The translations under genes and the position numbers were made by a program. Positions 1 to 8,238 of a DNA stretch of 36,657 nt are shown here, piece by piece. Positions within the stretch are counted from its first letter, which is position 1; the number at the start of each line of letters is the position of its first letter. Below the pieces are notes generated by a model. That model was not told the origin of the DNA. It did not search any database and was given only the letters and a program-made list of their open reading frames with translations. The stretch is from an uncultured Oscillospiraceae bacterium (GTDB lineage Bacteria; Bacillota_A; Clostridia; Oscillospirales; Oscillospiraceae). The stretch lies in the NCBI GenBank assembly GCA_910579155.1, contig CAJTTS010000025.1:1-36657 (forward strand), given 5' to 3'.

Positions 1-63
1 CTGAGCGCCGTCCACCTGTGCATGAAGGACCTGCCCTACGACGGTACCAACGGCCGGGGTTAA
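1..63 (+). CDS. 3' end of an unidentified gene (partial)
   Basis: Frame 1 is open from the window edge to a TAA at 61-63 and encodes the last 20 residues of a protein, ending in PYDGTNGRG. The piece is too short to assign to a family. Its codon use matches the following genes and it points in the same direction as the TauE gene 80 bases downstream, so it may belong to the same sulfur or glycan locus. That it is coding at all is inferred from the frame and the position only. Confidence 0.5.
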   Translation: MSAVHLCMKDLPYDGTNGRG

Positions 64-91
64 AGCCTAAAAGCCCTTGAAAACGTCTTTT

Positions 92-125
92 CATCGTCCG
101 CCGGAGAAGCCTTCGGCGGACGATG
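92..125. other. perfect 12-bp inverted repeat (hairpin)
   Basis: CATCGTCCGCCG (92-103) is exactly complementary to CGGCGGACGATG (114-125) across a 10-base loop. It sits between the upstream stop codon and the TauE start. No T-run follows on the plus strand, so it is a weak candidate terminator for the upstream gene; it could equally protect or attenuate the following mRNA. Confidence 0.5.
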
Positions 126-145
126 GCTTAAATGGGGAGAATGCT

Positions 146-937
146 ATGGATTTTGTATTTTATTTTTTCATCTGCATTGCCGCCACCACCCTGGGGGCCA
201 TTGCGGGTATCGGCGGCGGGGTGATTATCAAGCCGGTGCTGGACGCGCTGGGCGGGCTGAATGTGTCCGCCATCGGCTTCCTGTCCGGCTGCACGGTGCT
301 GTCCATGTCGGTGGTGTCGCTGTTGCGCAGCCGGGGCGGGGAGGTCAGGATTGATCCGAAAAAAGGGACCATGCTGGCCGTTGGAGGCGCCGTGGGCGGC
401 GTAGCGGGGAAGTACATCTTCGACATGGTCAAAAGCGGGTTCGGCAGCGACGGGCTGGTGGGGTCCATCCAGAGCGTGCTGATGATTGTCCTCACCTTGG
501 GGGTCCTGGTCTACGTTCTGAAAAAGGACCGCATCCGATCCTGCAAAATCGAAAACCCGGCGGCCTGCTGTCTCGTGGGCCTGGTTTTGGGGATACTCAG
601 CAGCTTCCTGGGGATCGGGGGCGGCCCCATCAACCTGGCGGTGCTCTATTTTTGCTTCTCCATGGACACAAAGACGGCGGCGCTCAACTCCATCTACGTC
701 ATCCTGTTCAGCCAGATCGCCAGCCTGGTGTCCACGATCGCGCTGGGAAAGATTCCCGACTTCTCCCCTCTGGTGCTGGCCAGCATGGTGGCGGGGGGCG
801 TTCTGGGCGGATTTATCGGCCGGGCGTTCAGCAAGAAAATGTCCAACAGCCAGGTGGACGTCCTGTTCCGCTGGATGCTGGCGCTGATTACCGGCATCAG
901 CTGCTATAACCTGTATCGCTACATCGGGATGATATGA
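146..937 (+). CDS. TauE/SafE-family sulfite/anion exporter
   Basis: This is a 263-residue integral membrane protein of the TauE/SafE family, which exports sulfite, sulfonates or related anions. Two internally repeated halves each carry the family's glycine-rich loop (AGIGGG near residue 20 and LGIGGGP near 155), with about eight hydrophobic segments. The start at 146 is chosen because GGGGAGA lies five bases before it and the first transmembrane helix begins at once; the longer frame from 77 would add a hydrophilic leader that spans the hairpin. Next to a sulfatase maturase and three sulfatases, its likely job is removal of sulfate or sulfite released inside the cell. The family is clear; the substrate is inferred from context. 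Confidence 0.85.
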   Translation: MDFVFYFFICIAATTLGAIAGIGGGVIIKPVLDALGGLNVSAIGFLSGCTVLSMSVVSLLRSRGGEVRIDPKKGTMLAVGGAVGGVAGKYIFDMVKSGFGSDGLVGSIQSVLMIVLTLGVLVYVLKKDRIRSCKIENPAACCLVGLVLGILSSFLGIGGGPINLAVLYFCFSMDTKTAALNSIYVILFSQIASLVSTIALGKIPDFSPLVLASMVAGGVLGGFIGRAFSKKMSNSQVDVLFRWMLALITGISCYNLYRYIGMI

Positions 938-975
938 AGCCGCTTAGCGCGGGGGGGCGTTTTTGCGGCGCGGTC

Positions 976-1005
976 TTTACAGAAGAAGTCTGGTTCTGCT
1001 ATACT
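976..1005 (+). promoter_or_regulatory. predicted sigma-70 promoter for the sulfatase maturase
   Basis: TTTACA (976-981) and TATACT (1000-1005) are separated by 18 bases, in the gap between the TauE gene and the radical-SAM gene. This would give a leader of roughly 75 bases before the ATG at 1089 and suggests that the maturase can be transcribed independently of TauE. Assigned by consensus match only. Confidence 0.5.
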
Positions 1006-1088
1006 GAACATACCGCATGGCCTGAGTCGCCGAAAAATTGCAGAAAGCACCGCCTTGAAACGGGTCCGGAAGACGGAGGGGACATATT

Positions 1089-2213
1089 ATGAAAGCAATC
1101 CATTTTCTCATTAAGCCCGCATCCAGCCTGTGTAATTTGCGTTGCCAATACTGCTTTTATGATGATATTTCCAACAACCGGGCGGAGAAAAGCATGGGTG
1201 TCATGACCCAGGAAACCGTTCGGGTTCTGCTGGAGGACGCGTTCCACAGCATAGAACCGGGGGGGACCGTGGGCTTCGCCTTTCAGGGTGGGGAGCCCAC
1301 AGTGGCCGGGCTGGACTTTTTCCGCCGCTTTGTGGAACAGGCGCGGGCCCTGCGTCCGGCGGGGGTGGGGATAAGCTTCTCCATTCAGACAAACGCCGTC
1401 CTTCTGAACCGGGATTGGGCGGAATTCTTTGCCCAGAACCGGTTTTTGGTGGGAATTTCCCTGGATGGTTATAAGGATCTGCACGACCTGTACCGCAAGG
1501 ACGGGGCAGGCGGCGGGACTTGGACTAAAGCCGTGCGCGGTTTGGGGCTGCTTCAGCGCAGTGGGGTGATGGTCAACGCGCTGTGTGTGGTGACGGCCCA
1601 GTGTGCCCGCCATCCGGACAGGGTCTATTCGGAGCTAAAAAAGCTGGGCTTTGAACATTTGCAGTTTATTCCCTGCTTAGATCCACTAGACACTCCCAGA
1701 GAACAGATGCCATATTCTCTGACGCCGGAAGATTACGGACGGTTCCTGTGCCGTTTGTTTGACCTATGGTATCAGGATTGGGAGGATGGGAAATACCACA
1801 GTGTACGTCTTTTCGACGATTATGTCCATCTGCTGCTGGGTGATGCTCCCAGTACTTGCGCTACTTGCGGACGATGCGGCGGTTATTTTGTTGTGGAGGG
1901 GGATGGAAGCGTATACCCCTGTGATTTCTTTGTTTTAGACCGGTGGAGATTGGGGCGGTTGGGTGAGAGTTCTTTGGAAGAACTGGCTCAGGGGGAAACG
2001 GCGCGGGCGTTTTTTCAATGGAGGCAGGAAAAACCTGTCGAGTGTGTGCGCTGCCGCTGGCGCGTCCTGTGTAACGGCGGCTGCAAAAATGACTGGACAA
2101 ATGAACCGGAGCCTCACAATTACTTTTGCTCCGCTTTTCAGCGCTTTTTTGCTTATTCCGAAGAGCGGCTCCTGACAATTGCCCGGGCAGAGCAGCGCAC
2201 CCGAATTCAATAA
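1089..2213 (+). CDS. anaerobic sulfatase-maturating enzyme (radical SAM/SPASM)
   Basis: This 374-residue enzyme oxidises the active-site Cys (or Ser) of sulfatases to C-alpha-formylglycine without oxygen, using S-adenosylmethionine. The radical-SAM cluster motif is C15-x3-C19-x2-C22. The SPASM region has the Cys set for two auxiliary [4Fe-4S] clusters (C257, C263, C278, C332 and C319, C322, C328, C347). Asp279, in the YPCDF motif, lines up with the catalytic base of the Clostridium perfringens enzyme. Length and motif order match anSMEs closely. A GGAGGGG ribosome site precedes the ATG. Its presumed substrates are the three Cys-type sulfatases encoded from 3612 onward. Confident assignment. 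Confidence 0.95.
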   Translation: MKAIHFLIKPASSLCNLRCQYCFYDDISNNRAEKSMGVMTQETVRVLLEDAFHSIEPGGTVGFAFQGGEPTVAGLDFFRRFVEQARALRPAGVGISFSIQTNAVLLNRDWAEFFAQNRFLVGISLDGYKDLHDLYRKDGAGGGTWTKAVRGLGLLQRSGVMVNALCVVTAQCARHPDRVYSELKKLGFEHLQFIPCLDPLDTPREQMPYSLTPEDYGRFLCRLFDLWYQDWEDGKYHSVRLFDDYVHLLLGDAPSTCATCGRCGGYFVVEGDGSVYPCDFFVLDRWRLGRLGESSLEELAQGETARAFFQWRQEKPVECVRCRWRVLCNGGCKNDWTNEPEPHNYFCSAFQRFFAYSEERLLTIARAEQRTRIQ

Positions 2214-2221
2214 AAAGTGAC

Positions 2222-2261
2222 ACACCCCCCAACGCCGGAACTCGCCGGCGTTGGGGGGGTG
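2222..2261. terminator. bidirectional terminator between convergent genes
   Basis: A 14-bp perfect GC-rich stem (2225-2238 with 2245-2258, six-base loop) lies between the convergent maturase and LacI genes. Read on the minus strand it is followed by a run of five T (2213-2217 region), the better terminator direction, so it would end lacI-type transcription; on the plus strand the tract after it is only moderately T-rich. Confidence 0.75.
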
Positions 2262-2292
2262 TTGATACTTTCTTGAAAGTGTCCGGCCGGAA

Positions 2293-3327
2293 TCAATCGC
2301 TGCTGTTTTCCTCCAGCAAAATGTTTCCGCAGAACAGGCAGCTTTTGGGGGGAAGAACCTCCTGACTGAGGAGATATTTGAATATGGCCTTCCCAGACCT
2401 GTAACCGTGCTGAAAGGGAGATTCCTCAATGGCAAAGTCGATCTTTCCCTCTGCCAGCAGCGGCCCAATCTTTTTGCGCTGACCGAAGCAGAAGCGCAGG
2501 CCGTGAAAACGCCCATAAGACTCCAATGCCTCCAGGCAGGGTTCGATTTCTGTAATGTTGATATAGAGCGCGTTGGCCTCCGGGTGGGCGTCCAGTGCAG
2601 ACAGGATGCTCCGGCGGGCAGCATCCTGCTGAGAGGGTATTTCGCACAGGTCACAGATGTGGAAAGGGCGCTCATGTTCCTGCATATAGGAAAGGAAGCC
2701 GTCCACCCTGGCGCGACGGGCGTTTGTCCGGAAAGAACCGGTCACCATCAAGATGTTCAGCGGGCCTGATGCGAATTTAGATAACGTATTGGCCATCAGG
2801 CGGCCATCCCGATAGTGGTTCTGTCCGACAAAGCACAGTTTGTTGACCCCGCCCAAGTCCGAGGTGCATAAAACCACGGGAATCCCCCGGGCTGCGAAGC
2901 GATTGAGCTGCAGCTGAATCAAGGGGCTGTCGATGGGCTTGATAATCAGCCCGGCCAGGGGAAGGGATTCCAAATGCCGGAGGATGGACATCTGCTCGTC
3001 AATAGAGCCCTGGCACAAGTCGTGATATTCAAAGGTAATATTATAATCGGTCAGTTCCGCCTCGACCGCCTGTATCCCGAGGTAAATCTGGGCCGAAAAA
3101 CTGTTCATATCTTTTGGGTTTATCATAACCGCAACCATATGCTGCTTTTTCCGCATGGCCATGGCCTTGCCTACAATGTTCTGCTCATAGCCGTATTGCC
3201 GGCAGATATCGAGGACGCGCGCCTTTTTCTCCAAAGAAACCTTCCCGCGCTCGTGCAACACGCGGTCAACTGTCCCCACTGATACGCCGGCCTCAGCTGC
3301 AATCTGCTTGATGGTAATCTTTGACAT
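2293..3327 (-). CDS. LacI-family transcriptional regulator
   Basis: This 344-residue regulator has an N-terminal helix-turn-helix of the LacI type (residues 3-50, with the signature AGVSVGTVDRVLHERG), then a periplasmic-binding-protein-like effector domain starting near residue 60 (VAVMINPKD). The start at 3327 is preferred over the upstream ATG because a GAGGGTGA ribosome site precedes it and LacI proteins usually start directly before the HTH. It is divergent from the sulfatase-transporter operon, and palindromic LacI-type sites lie in the gap between them, so it most likely represses that operon until a sugar or sugar-acid inducer binds. The effector is unknown. Confidence 0.9.
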   Translation of the reverse strand: MSKITIKQIAAEAGVSVGTVDRVLHERGKVSLEKKARVLDICRQYGYEQNIVGKAMAMRKKQHMVAVMINPKDMNSFSAQIYLGIQAVEAELTDYNITFEYHDLCQGSIDEQMSILRHLESLPLAGLIIKPIDSPLIQLQLNRFAARGIPVVLCTSDLGGVNKLCFVGQNHYRDGRLMANTLSKFASGPLNILMVTGSFRTNARRARVDGFLSYMQEHERPFHICDLCEIPSQQDAARRSILSALDAHPEANALYINITEIEPCLEALESYGRFHGLRFCFGQRKKIGPLLAEGKIDFAIEESPFQHGYRSGKAIFKYLLSQEVLPPKSCLFCGNILLEENSSD

Positions 3328-3390
3328 TCCGCTCACCCTCTTCTGCTGTCTGCGTGCAGTTTTTGTCATAGCAGACCAGATGATGATACA

Positions 3391-3419
3391 AGTATAACAC
3401 AAGGCCGCGCAGCAAACAA
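3391..3419 (-). promoter_or_regulatory. predicted promoter of the LacI-family regulator
   Basis: On the minus strand, TTGTTT (3419-3414) and TATACT (3396-3391) are 17 bases apart, giving a leader of about 55 bases before the regulator's ATG at 3327. The nearest operator (3449-3462) is about 30 bases upstream of this -35 box, so autoregulation is possible but not obvious. Consensus match only. Confidence 0.45.
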
Positions 3420-3448
3420 CATTTGTTTTGGCCTGTTTTATTCAGATG

Positions 3449-3462
3449 TGTTAACGGTAACA
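3449..3462. promoter_or_regulatory. LacI-type operator, distal copy
   Basis: TGTTAACGGTAACA is a near-perfect dyad with the central CG typical of LacI-family operators. It differs at one base from the second copy at 3577-3590. The two centres are 128 bp apart, about twelve helical turns, so looping by a tetrameric or paired dimer repressor is conceivable. Confidence 0.75.
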
Positions 3463-3534
3463 TAAAATTATAGTCGTATTATACAATTATGTGGGCGTAT
3501 AAATAGTTAAAACGTCAAATATATATAAAATATA

Positions 3535-3563
3535 TTGACATCACGCCCGCAAAACGCTACTAT
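3535..3563 (+). promoter_or_regulatory. predicted promoter of the sulfatase-transporter operon
   Basis: A consensus TTGACA -35 box (3535-3540) is followed after 17 bases by TACTAT (3558-3563). Transcription would start near 3570, immediately upstream of the operator at 3577-3590 and about 40 bases before the first gene. The region before it is A+T-rich. This is the classical layout for repression by a downstream operator. Confidence 0.7.
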
Positions 3564-3576
3564 TACGATCAAGATA

Positions 3577-3590
3577 TGTTAACGATAACA
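3577..3590. promoter_or_regulatory. LacI-type operator, promoter-proximal copy
   Basis: TGTTAACGATAACA is the same dyad as at 3449-3462 with one base changed. It overlaps the expected transcription start region of the operon promoter, where bound repressor would block initiation or early elongation. Confidence 0.8.
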
Positions 3591-3611
3591 CTCTGAGTGA
3601 GGAGGAAAGCT

Positions 3612-5066
3612 GTGGATACTCATGGATGTGAAGTGTTGCTCTTTTGCAGTGATCAGCACACGGCGTCAGTCTCCGGCTTTATGGGAGACCCAATCGTCCG
3701 CACGCCTAATCTGGACCGGCTGGCCCGTGAAGGCGTGGTATTTGACAACGCCTATACCTCTTGCCCTTTGTGCGCACCTGCCCGGGCTTCTCTGATGACG
3801 GGGCGTATTCCCTCGAAGATGGAGATGTTCAACAACGCCTGCGATTACCGCAGCAGCGAGATTACCTTCGCTCACCTTACCGCTCTGGCAGGATACGACT
3901 CCGTCCTGATCGGCCGGATGCACTTTAATGGGATGGATTTCCATCATGGTTTTACCCGGCGTGTGGGCCAGGATATCACCGGCAGCTATTGGGGATACTC
4001 TGCTCAGATTCGGCCTGACCTGGGAGATTTTGCCCGGGGGATGAATCAAAAGGGGTGCCTGGAGTTGATTGGAAGCGGAGACACTCCGATCCGGGAATAC
4101 GACCGGAAAGTAGTGGCCGATGCGTTGGGCTACCTCTCCCGGGACTACGAGCGGCCTCAGATGGTGGTGGTGGGGACCTACGGACCCCATTTCCCCTATG
4201 TGGCGGACGCTGAACGCATGGAGCATTACCGGGACGCGCTGCGGAAAGCGTATCGGGAAGAGCGGGCGTCTTTTCCGGTAGAAACGCTAAACAGGAAAAT
4301 CCAATATGCGGACGCCGGCGATGTGATCGAACTTCGTGCCGCCTACTACGCCCTTGTGGAGGAGATGGACGAGCAACTTGGGCAGATCTACACGGCTTTC
4401 CAGCGCTACCTGGAGCGGAACAGACGGCGGGGCATTTTCGTGTATCTCTCAGATCACGGCGATCAGATTGGTTATAAACAACTGTATGGGAAGCAGACAT
4501 TTTTTGAGCGCTCAGCCAAAATCCCGTTGGTTTTCGCCGGGTGTGGTCTGACTCCCGGTCGCATCCACGAATCTGTAAGCATTTTGGATCTTGCGCCGAC
4601 CCTCTGTCGGCTGACTGGCGCTCCCGATTTTCCAGACGCGGATGGATCATCTCTGCTGCCGCTTTTGCAGGGAGTGCGGCAGCCGGGCCGATATGCGGTG
4701 AGTGAGTTTTACGACGTTTTGGATCAGCAGTGCTGCGTTGGCCGCATGATCCATCAGAATGGGAAAAAATTGATCTGCTATGGAGAGACGACGGAGCATG
4801 ATATGCTCTTTGACACCGACCGGGACCCGGATGAACTGGAAAATCTGGCTGGCAGCAGCCCGGAGTTGTGCCATCATCTGCGGGAACTGCTGATGGGAAG
4901 CGGCGTCGCCCCTGACCGGCAGCAGGCCATGTGGGCCTGCCTGGACCGGCACCGTCTCCTGACCCAGTTGGGGAAGCAGCATCCGGAGTGGAATCCGTTT
5001 ACATATACCGCTTCGCAGGCGGTCCGAAAGGCAGACCGGGCGTGTAAACGACCAAAACGGAGCTGA
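3612..5066 (+). CDS. type I sulfatase (Cys-type, cytoplasmic)
   Basis: This 484-residue enzyme of the alkaline-phosphatase-like type I sulfatase family hydrolyses sulfate esters. The formylglycine motif is C54-A-P-A-R58 followed by ASLMTGR. Metal ligands are suggested by the N-terminal SDQH (13-16) and by SDHGD (280-284). A GTG at 3612 is chosen because AGGAGG ends six bases before it; the GTG at 3597 would place that ribosome site inside the gene. There is no signal peptide: the first beta strand follows the start, so the enzyme is probably cytoplasmic. It is the first gene of the LacI-controlled operon. It differs in sequence from the two later sulfatases, so it probably attacks a different sulfate position. 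Substrate unknown. Confidence 0.9.
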   Translation: MDTHGCEVLLFCSDQHTASVSGFMGDPIVRTPNLDRLAREGVVFDNAYTSCPLCAPARASLMTGRIPSKMEMFNNACDYRSSEITFAHLTALAGYDSVLIGRMHFNGMDFHHGFTRRVGQDITGSYWGYSAQIRPDLGDFARGMNQKGCLELIGSGDTPIREYDRKVVADALGYLSRDYERPQMVVVGTYGPHFPYVADAERMEHYRDALRKAYREERASFPVETLNRKIQYADAGDVIELRAAYYALVEEMDEQLGQIYTAFQRYLERNRRRGIFVYLSDHGDQIGYKQLYGKQTFFERSAKIPLVFAGCGLTPGRIHESVSILDLAPTLCRLTGAPDFPDADGSSLLPLLQGVRQPGRYAVSEFYDVLDQQCCVGRMIHQNGKKLICYGETTEHDMLFDTDRDPDELENLAGSSPELCHHLRELLMGSGVAPDRQQAMWACLDRHRLLTQLGKQHPEWNPFTYTASQAVRKADRACKRPKRS

Positions 5067-5110
5067 AATTGGATGTAAAAGGCCGTACCAAACAAAAGGA
5101 GGAAGTCATA

Positions 5111-6154
5111 ATGAAGAAAAGAATGCTCGCAATGACCTTGGCGCTGTGCTGCATCATTGGGATGTGCGCCTGTAAACCGGAATCCGGTTCCCCGTCGGCA
5201 AACCCGTCCCAGCCCGTCGGCACCAGCAAGGAACCGGTCTCCGAGGTCAAATATCCCTCGGGCAATACCCTGAACCTGATTATCCCCGTGAAGGCCGGCG
5301 GCAATATGGACGTGCTGGGCCGCGCCGTTGCCGACTACCTGGGCGACGCGATGGGAGTCAACGTGGTGGTAGAAAATAAGGCTGGCTCCGGCGGCGTGGT
5401 GGCCGCGACCCAGTATCTGGCCGAGAAGCCCAACACCGACACGATTATTTTTATGCCTGCCAATATCTTCACCGTTTCCCCGCTGTACAACGATTTGGAG
5501 TATACCCTGGACGACTATACTCCTATCGCCGCCTACAACTCCGAGGCCAACGGCGTCTTTGCTTTGGCCGGCGGCCCTATTCAGAGTTTTGAAGATCTGA
5601 AGAACTGGGACGCCAGCGAAACTCTGCTCTTTGGCAGCGGCGGCCAAGGCGTGGCCAACTACCTCATGCAGGCCGCTCTTTACAAGGATCTGGGCTTGAA
5701 GGCCGAGACCATCCCCCATGACTCCGCCGCCGAGGGTCTGGTCAATGTGATTGCCGGCACGACCAACGTGACGCTGGCTTCCATGACCCTGGCTGAGCAA
5801 TATGTGAAGGACGGCTCCCTGATTCCCCTGTTCACGTATGAGAAGGAAGAGTATACCTACGCCGACGGCACCAAGGTTCCCCCCCTCAAGCAGTTGACCG
5901 GCAAGGATTATGATATCCCCAGCCTGCAGTTCTTTGCCATTCGGGCTGGCACTGACGAGGCCGTTGTGAAGTATCTGTATGACAAACTCCAGGAGGTTTT
6001 TGCTAATCCTGATTTTCAGGCCGACTATCAGTCCAAGGGCGGCAATCTGGCCAACCTGACTGGACTGGCCGCTACCCCCAGCGCCGATGTGGCCGCCATG
6101 ATTGCCAACAACGTGGCAATTGCCAAGGAACTGTATGAAAAAACCGCCGGTTAA
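5111..6154 (+). CDS. tctC: TctC/Bug-type solute-binding lipoprotein of a tripartite tricarboxylate transporter
   Basis: This 347-residue extracellular binding protein belongs to the TctC (Bug) family, whose members bind carboxylates. The start at 5111 has AAAGGAGG upstream and gives a lipoprotein signal peptide with a lipobox ending at Cys21, followed by a Ser/Pro-rich linker (23-45). The Bug fold signature follows (IIPVKAGGNMD near 60 and VVVENKAGSGG near 85). It is immediately followed by TctB and TctA genes. TTT systems classically carry citrate or other organic acids; here, between sulfatases, an acidic sugar or sulfated uronate is a reasonable guess. Confidence 0.9.
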   Translation: MKKRMLAMTLALCCIIGMCACKPESGSPSANPSQPVGTSKEPVSEVKYPSGNTLNLIIPVKAGGNMDVLGRAVADYLGDAMGVNVVVENKAGSGGVVAATQYLAEKPNTDTIIFMPANIFTVSPLYNDLEYTLDDYTPIAAYNSEANGVFALAGGPIQSFEDLKNWDASETLLFGSGGQGVANYLMQAALYKDLGLKAETIPHDSAAEGLVNVIAGTTNVTLASMTLAEQYVKDGSLIPLFTYEKEEYTYADGTKVPPLKQLTGKDYDIPSLQFFAIRAGTDEAVVKYLYDKLQEVFANPDFQADYQSKGGNLANLTGLAATPSADVAAMIANNVAIAKELYEKTAG

Positions 6155-6180
6155 AGCCAACCGGGCATAGTGGCATCACC

Positions 6181-6230
6181 GGCCCCGGTGTCTCCCGCGT
6201 CATTGCGCACAGACGCCGGGGCCGAGTTTT
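6181..6230 (+). terminator. intercistronic hairpin between tctC and tctB
   Basis: GGCCCCGGTGTCT (6181-6193) pairs with AGACGCCGGGGCC (6211-6223) with one G-U wobble, and GAGTTTT follows directly before the tctB ribosome site. It probably works as a partial terminator or mRNA stabiliser, giving more of the abundant binding protein than of the membrane subunits. Confidence 0.65.
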
Positions 6231-6243
6231 AAGGAGGGCGCGT

Positions 6244-6687
6244 ATGAAGTTAAAAATACCGACAAACCTGTGCGCCGGGATTTTCAGTATAGTCCTGGCT
6301 GTGGCCATTTGGCTTGCCATTCCCTATCAAATCGGGTCCGCCGGCAACAGCGTGGCCACAGATCCCAGACTTTTCCCCCAGATTTTCTGTGTGCTGATCA
6401 GCATCGTCGGAGTTGTCTTGGTTGTGAACAGCACGGTGTTCCACCGGGAGGATTACAAAACGGTGGATGTGAAGCTTCAGGGGATGAAACTGATTTATTA
6501 TGTCCTTCTCGCCGCCTACGTGGTGTGCATGGGCAAGTTCGGCTTCCTGATCCCCTCCGTGGTGTTTGCCGTGGTCACGCTGCTGTTTTACCGGTGCCGG
6601 AAACCCCTGTACTACGCGGTTGCCGTTTGCTTCGCCGTGGCGCTCTATCTGGTGTTCACCCACGTGCTGGGTGTGCATTTCCCGTGA
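6244..6687 (+). CDS. tctB: TctB-type small membrane subunit of the TTT transporter
   Basis: This 147-residue membrane protein has hydrophobic segments near residues 9-28, 43-62, 82-98, 100-115 and 121-140, matching the small, poorly conserved TctB subunit that pairs with the large TctA subunit. AAGGAGG precedes the ATG. The assignment rests on hydropathy, size and its exact position between tctC and tctA. The residues near the second helix (DPRLFPQ) are typical of the family. Confidence 0.85.
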   Translation: MKLKIPTNLCAGIFSIVLAVAIWLAIPYQIGSAGNSVATDPRLFPQIFCVLISIVGVVLVVNSTVFHREDYKTVDVKLQGMKLIYYVLLAAYVVCMGKFGFLIPSVVFAVVTLLFYRCRKPLYYAVAVCFAVALYLVFTHVLGVHFP

Positions 6688-6705
6688 TGTGAGGGAGGTA
6701 ATGAT

Positions 6706-8223
6706 ATGGAAAACTTTTTGGTCGGACTGCAAAATGTTTTTACCGTAAGCAACCTGGCGGCCATGCTCATCGGAATGGCAATCGGCATTATCTTCGGCGC
6801 CGTTCCCGGGCTGAACGCCAACATCGGCATCGTCCTGTGTCTGCCCTTTACCTATGGGATGGAGCCGATTCCCGCTATGCTGCTGCTTTTGAGCGTTTTC
6901 TGCGGCGCCAGCTTCGGAGGCTCCATCAGCGCCATCCTCATCGGAACGCCCGGCACCAATAACGCCGCCATGACGGTGCTGGATGGCTATCCGATGAGCC
7001 AGAGGGGCCGACCCTTCCAAGCCATTATCACCGCGATGGTGGCATCCACGGTGGGCGGTGTGATCAGCGCTCTGGTGCTTTTGGTCGCCGCCCCCTTCGT
7101 GTCCGTTGTCACCATCAAATTTGCCCCGCCGGAGTTGTTCGCCGTATCGGTGTTTGGCCTGTCCGTCATCGCTGCGATCAGCGGCAAGAGCTTTTGGAAA
7201 GGGCTGCTCAGCGGCAGCTTGGGCATCCTGGTATCCCTGATCGGGCTGGACACCATGACAGGAAAATCCCGCTTTATTTTTGGCAATTACAATTTGATGG
7301 GCGGGTTGAGCCTGGCGTCGGTGCTGATGGGTATGTTCGCCGTCTTTGTCATTCTGGAAAAGGTGGAGGAAATCCTCCAAAACAATGACGCCAAAAACGC
7401 CGCCTCCCTCAACCGCACAAAGGAGGACCGGTTCACTGGAAAGGATTTGATCAAGTGCCTGCCGGTGATGCTGCAGTCATCCGCCATTGGTGTGGTCATC
7501 GGGGCCATTCCCGGCGTGGGCGGCGGCGTGGCCTCGGTGATTGCCTACGACTCCGCCAAGCGCATCAGCAAAGAGCCGGAAAAGTTTGGCGAGGGGGCGA
7601 TTGAGGGCGTGGCGGCCCCCGAGGCGGCCAACAACGCTGTGACCGGCGCGGCGCTGATCCCCACCCTGACCTTGGGCGTCCCTGGCGCACCCGCCGCGGC
7701 CACCCTGATGGCGGCCTTTATGATCCACGGCCTGACCCCGGGCCCGCTGCTGTTCAAAGAGGATGGTCCCACCGTCTATTCCATCCTCATTGGGCTTGTC
7801 ATTGCCAACATTCTCATGTTTGTGGTTGGCCGTGTGCTGTGCATGGGCTGCGTCCATATCACCAAAGTGCCGCTGTCCATTCTGGTTCCCGCGCTGGCAA
7901 TGACCTGCATTGCCGGCTCCTACGCTGACGCCAACAGTATGACGAATGTATACATCCTGCTGTTGTTCGGTTTGGTGGCCTATGTATTCTCGCTGATGAA
8001 AATTCCCGCCATCCCCCTGATTCTGGGCTATATCCTGGGCCCGCTGGCCGAGTCCAACCTGCGCAAATCCCTGGTGATGTCCAGCGGTAGCTTCCAGATT
8101 TTCCTGCAGCGGCCCATCTGCCTGTTCTTTATTGTGCTGACGGTGATTTTTGTCGTCTGCCTGAAATTCGACGTGAAGGCATTGTTCCGCAAGCTGACCA
8201 AAAAGCCGACCACCGGCGCGTGA
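6706..8223 (+). CDS. tctA: TctA-type large permease subunit of the TTT transporter
   Basis: This 505-residue permease has about a dozen membrane segments and the conserved TctA loops: GAVPGLNANIG near residue 28, GGSISAILIGTPGT near 70-84, and GAIPGVGGGVASV near 266. It is the channel-forming subunit driven by an ion gradient. It follows tctB by 18 bases behind a GGGAGGT ribosome site, and its TGA lies within the ribosome site of the next sulfatase gene, so the two are tightly coupled. Family assignment is certain; the substrate is not. Confidence 0.95.
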   Translation: MENFLVGLQNVFTVSNLAAMLIGMAIGIIFGAVPGLNANIGIVLCLPFTYGMEPIPAMLLLLSVFCGASFGGSISAILIGTPGTNNAAMTVLDGYPMSQRGRPFQAIITAMVASTVGGVISALVLLVAAPFVSVVTIKFAPPELFAVSVFGLSVIAAISGKSFWKGLLSGSLGILVSLIGLDTMTGKSRFIFGNYNLMGGLSLASVLMGMFAVFVILEKVEEILQNNDAKNAASLNRTKEDRFTGKDLIKCLPVMLQSSAIGVVIGAIPGVGGGVASVIAYDSAKRISKEPEKFGEGAIEGVAAPEAANNAVTGAALIPTLTLGVPGAPAAATLMAAFMIHGLTPGPLLFKEDGPTVYSILIGLVIANILMFVVGRVLCMGCVHITKVPLSILVPALAMTCIAGSYADANSMTNVYILLLFGLVAYVFSLMKIPAIPLILGYILGPLAESNLRKSLVMSSGSFQIFLQRPICLFFIVLTVIFVVCLKFDVKALFRKLTKKPTTGA

Positions 8224-8238
8224 GGAGGAAATGATTCT

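Noticed and set aside
4874..6160. Minus-strand frame of over 400 codons opposite tctC
   Set aside because: Mirror of the real tctC gene, with low-complexity composition and no ribosome site.
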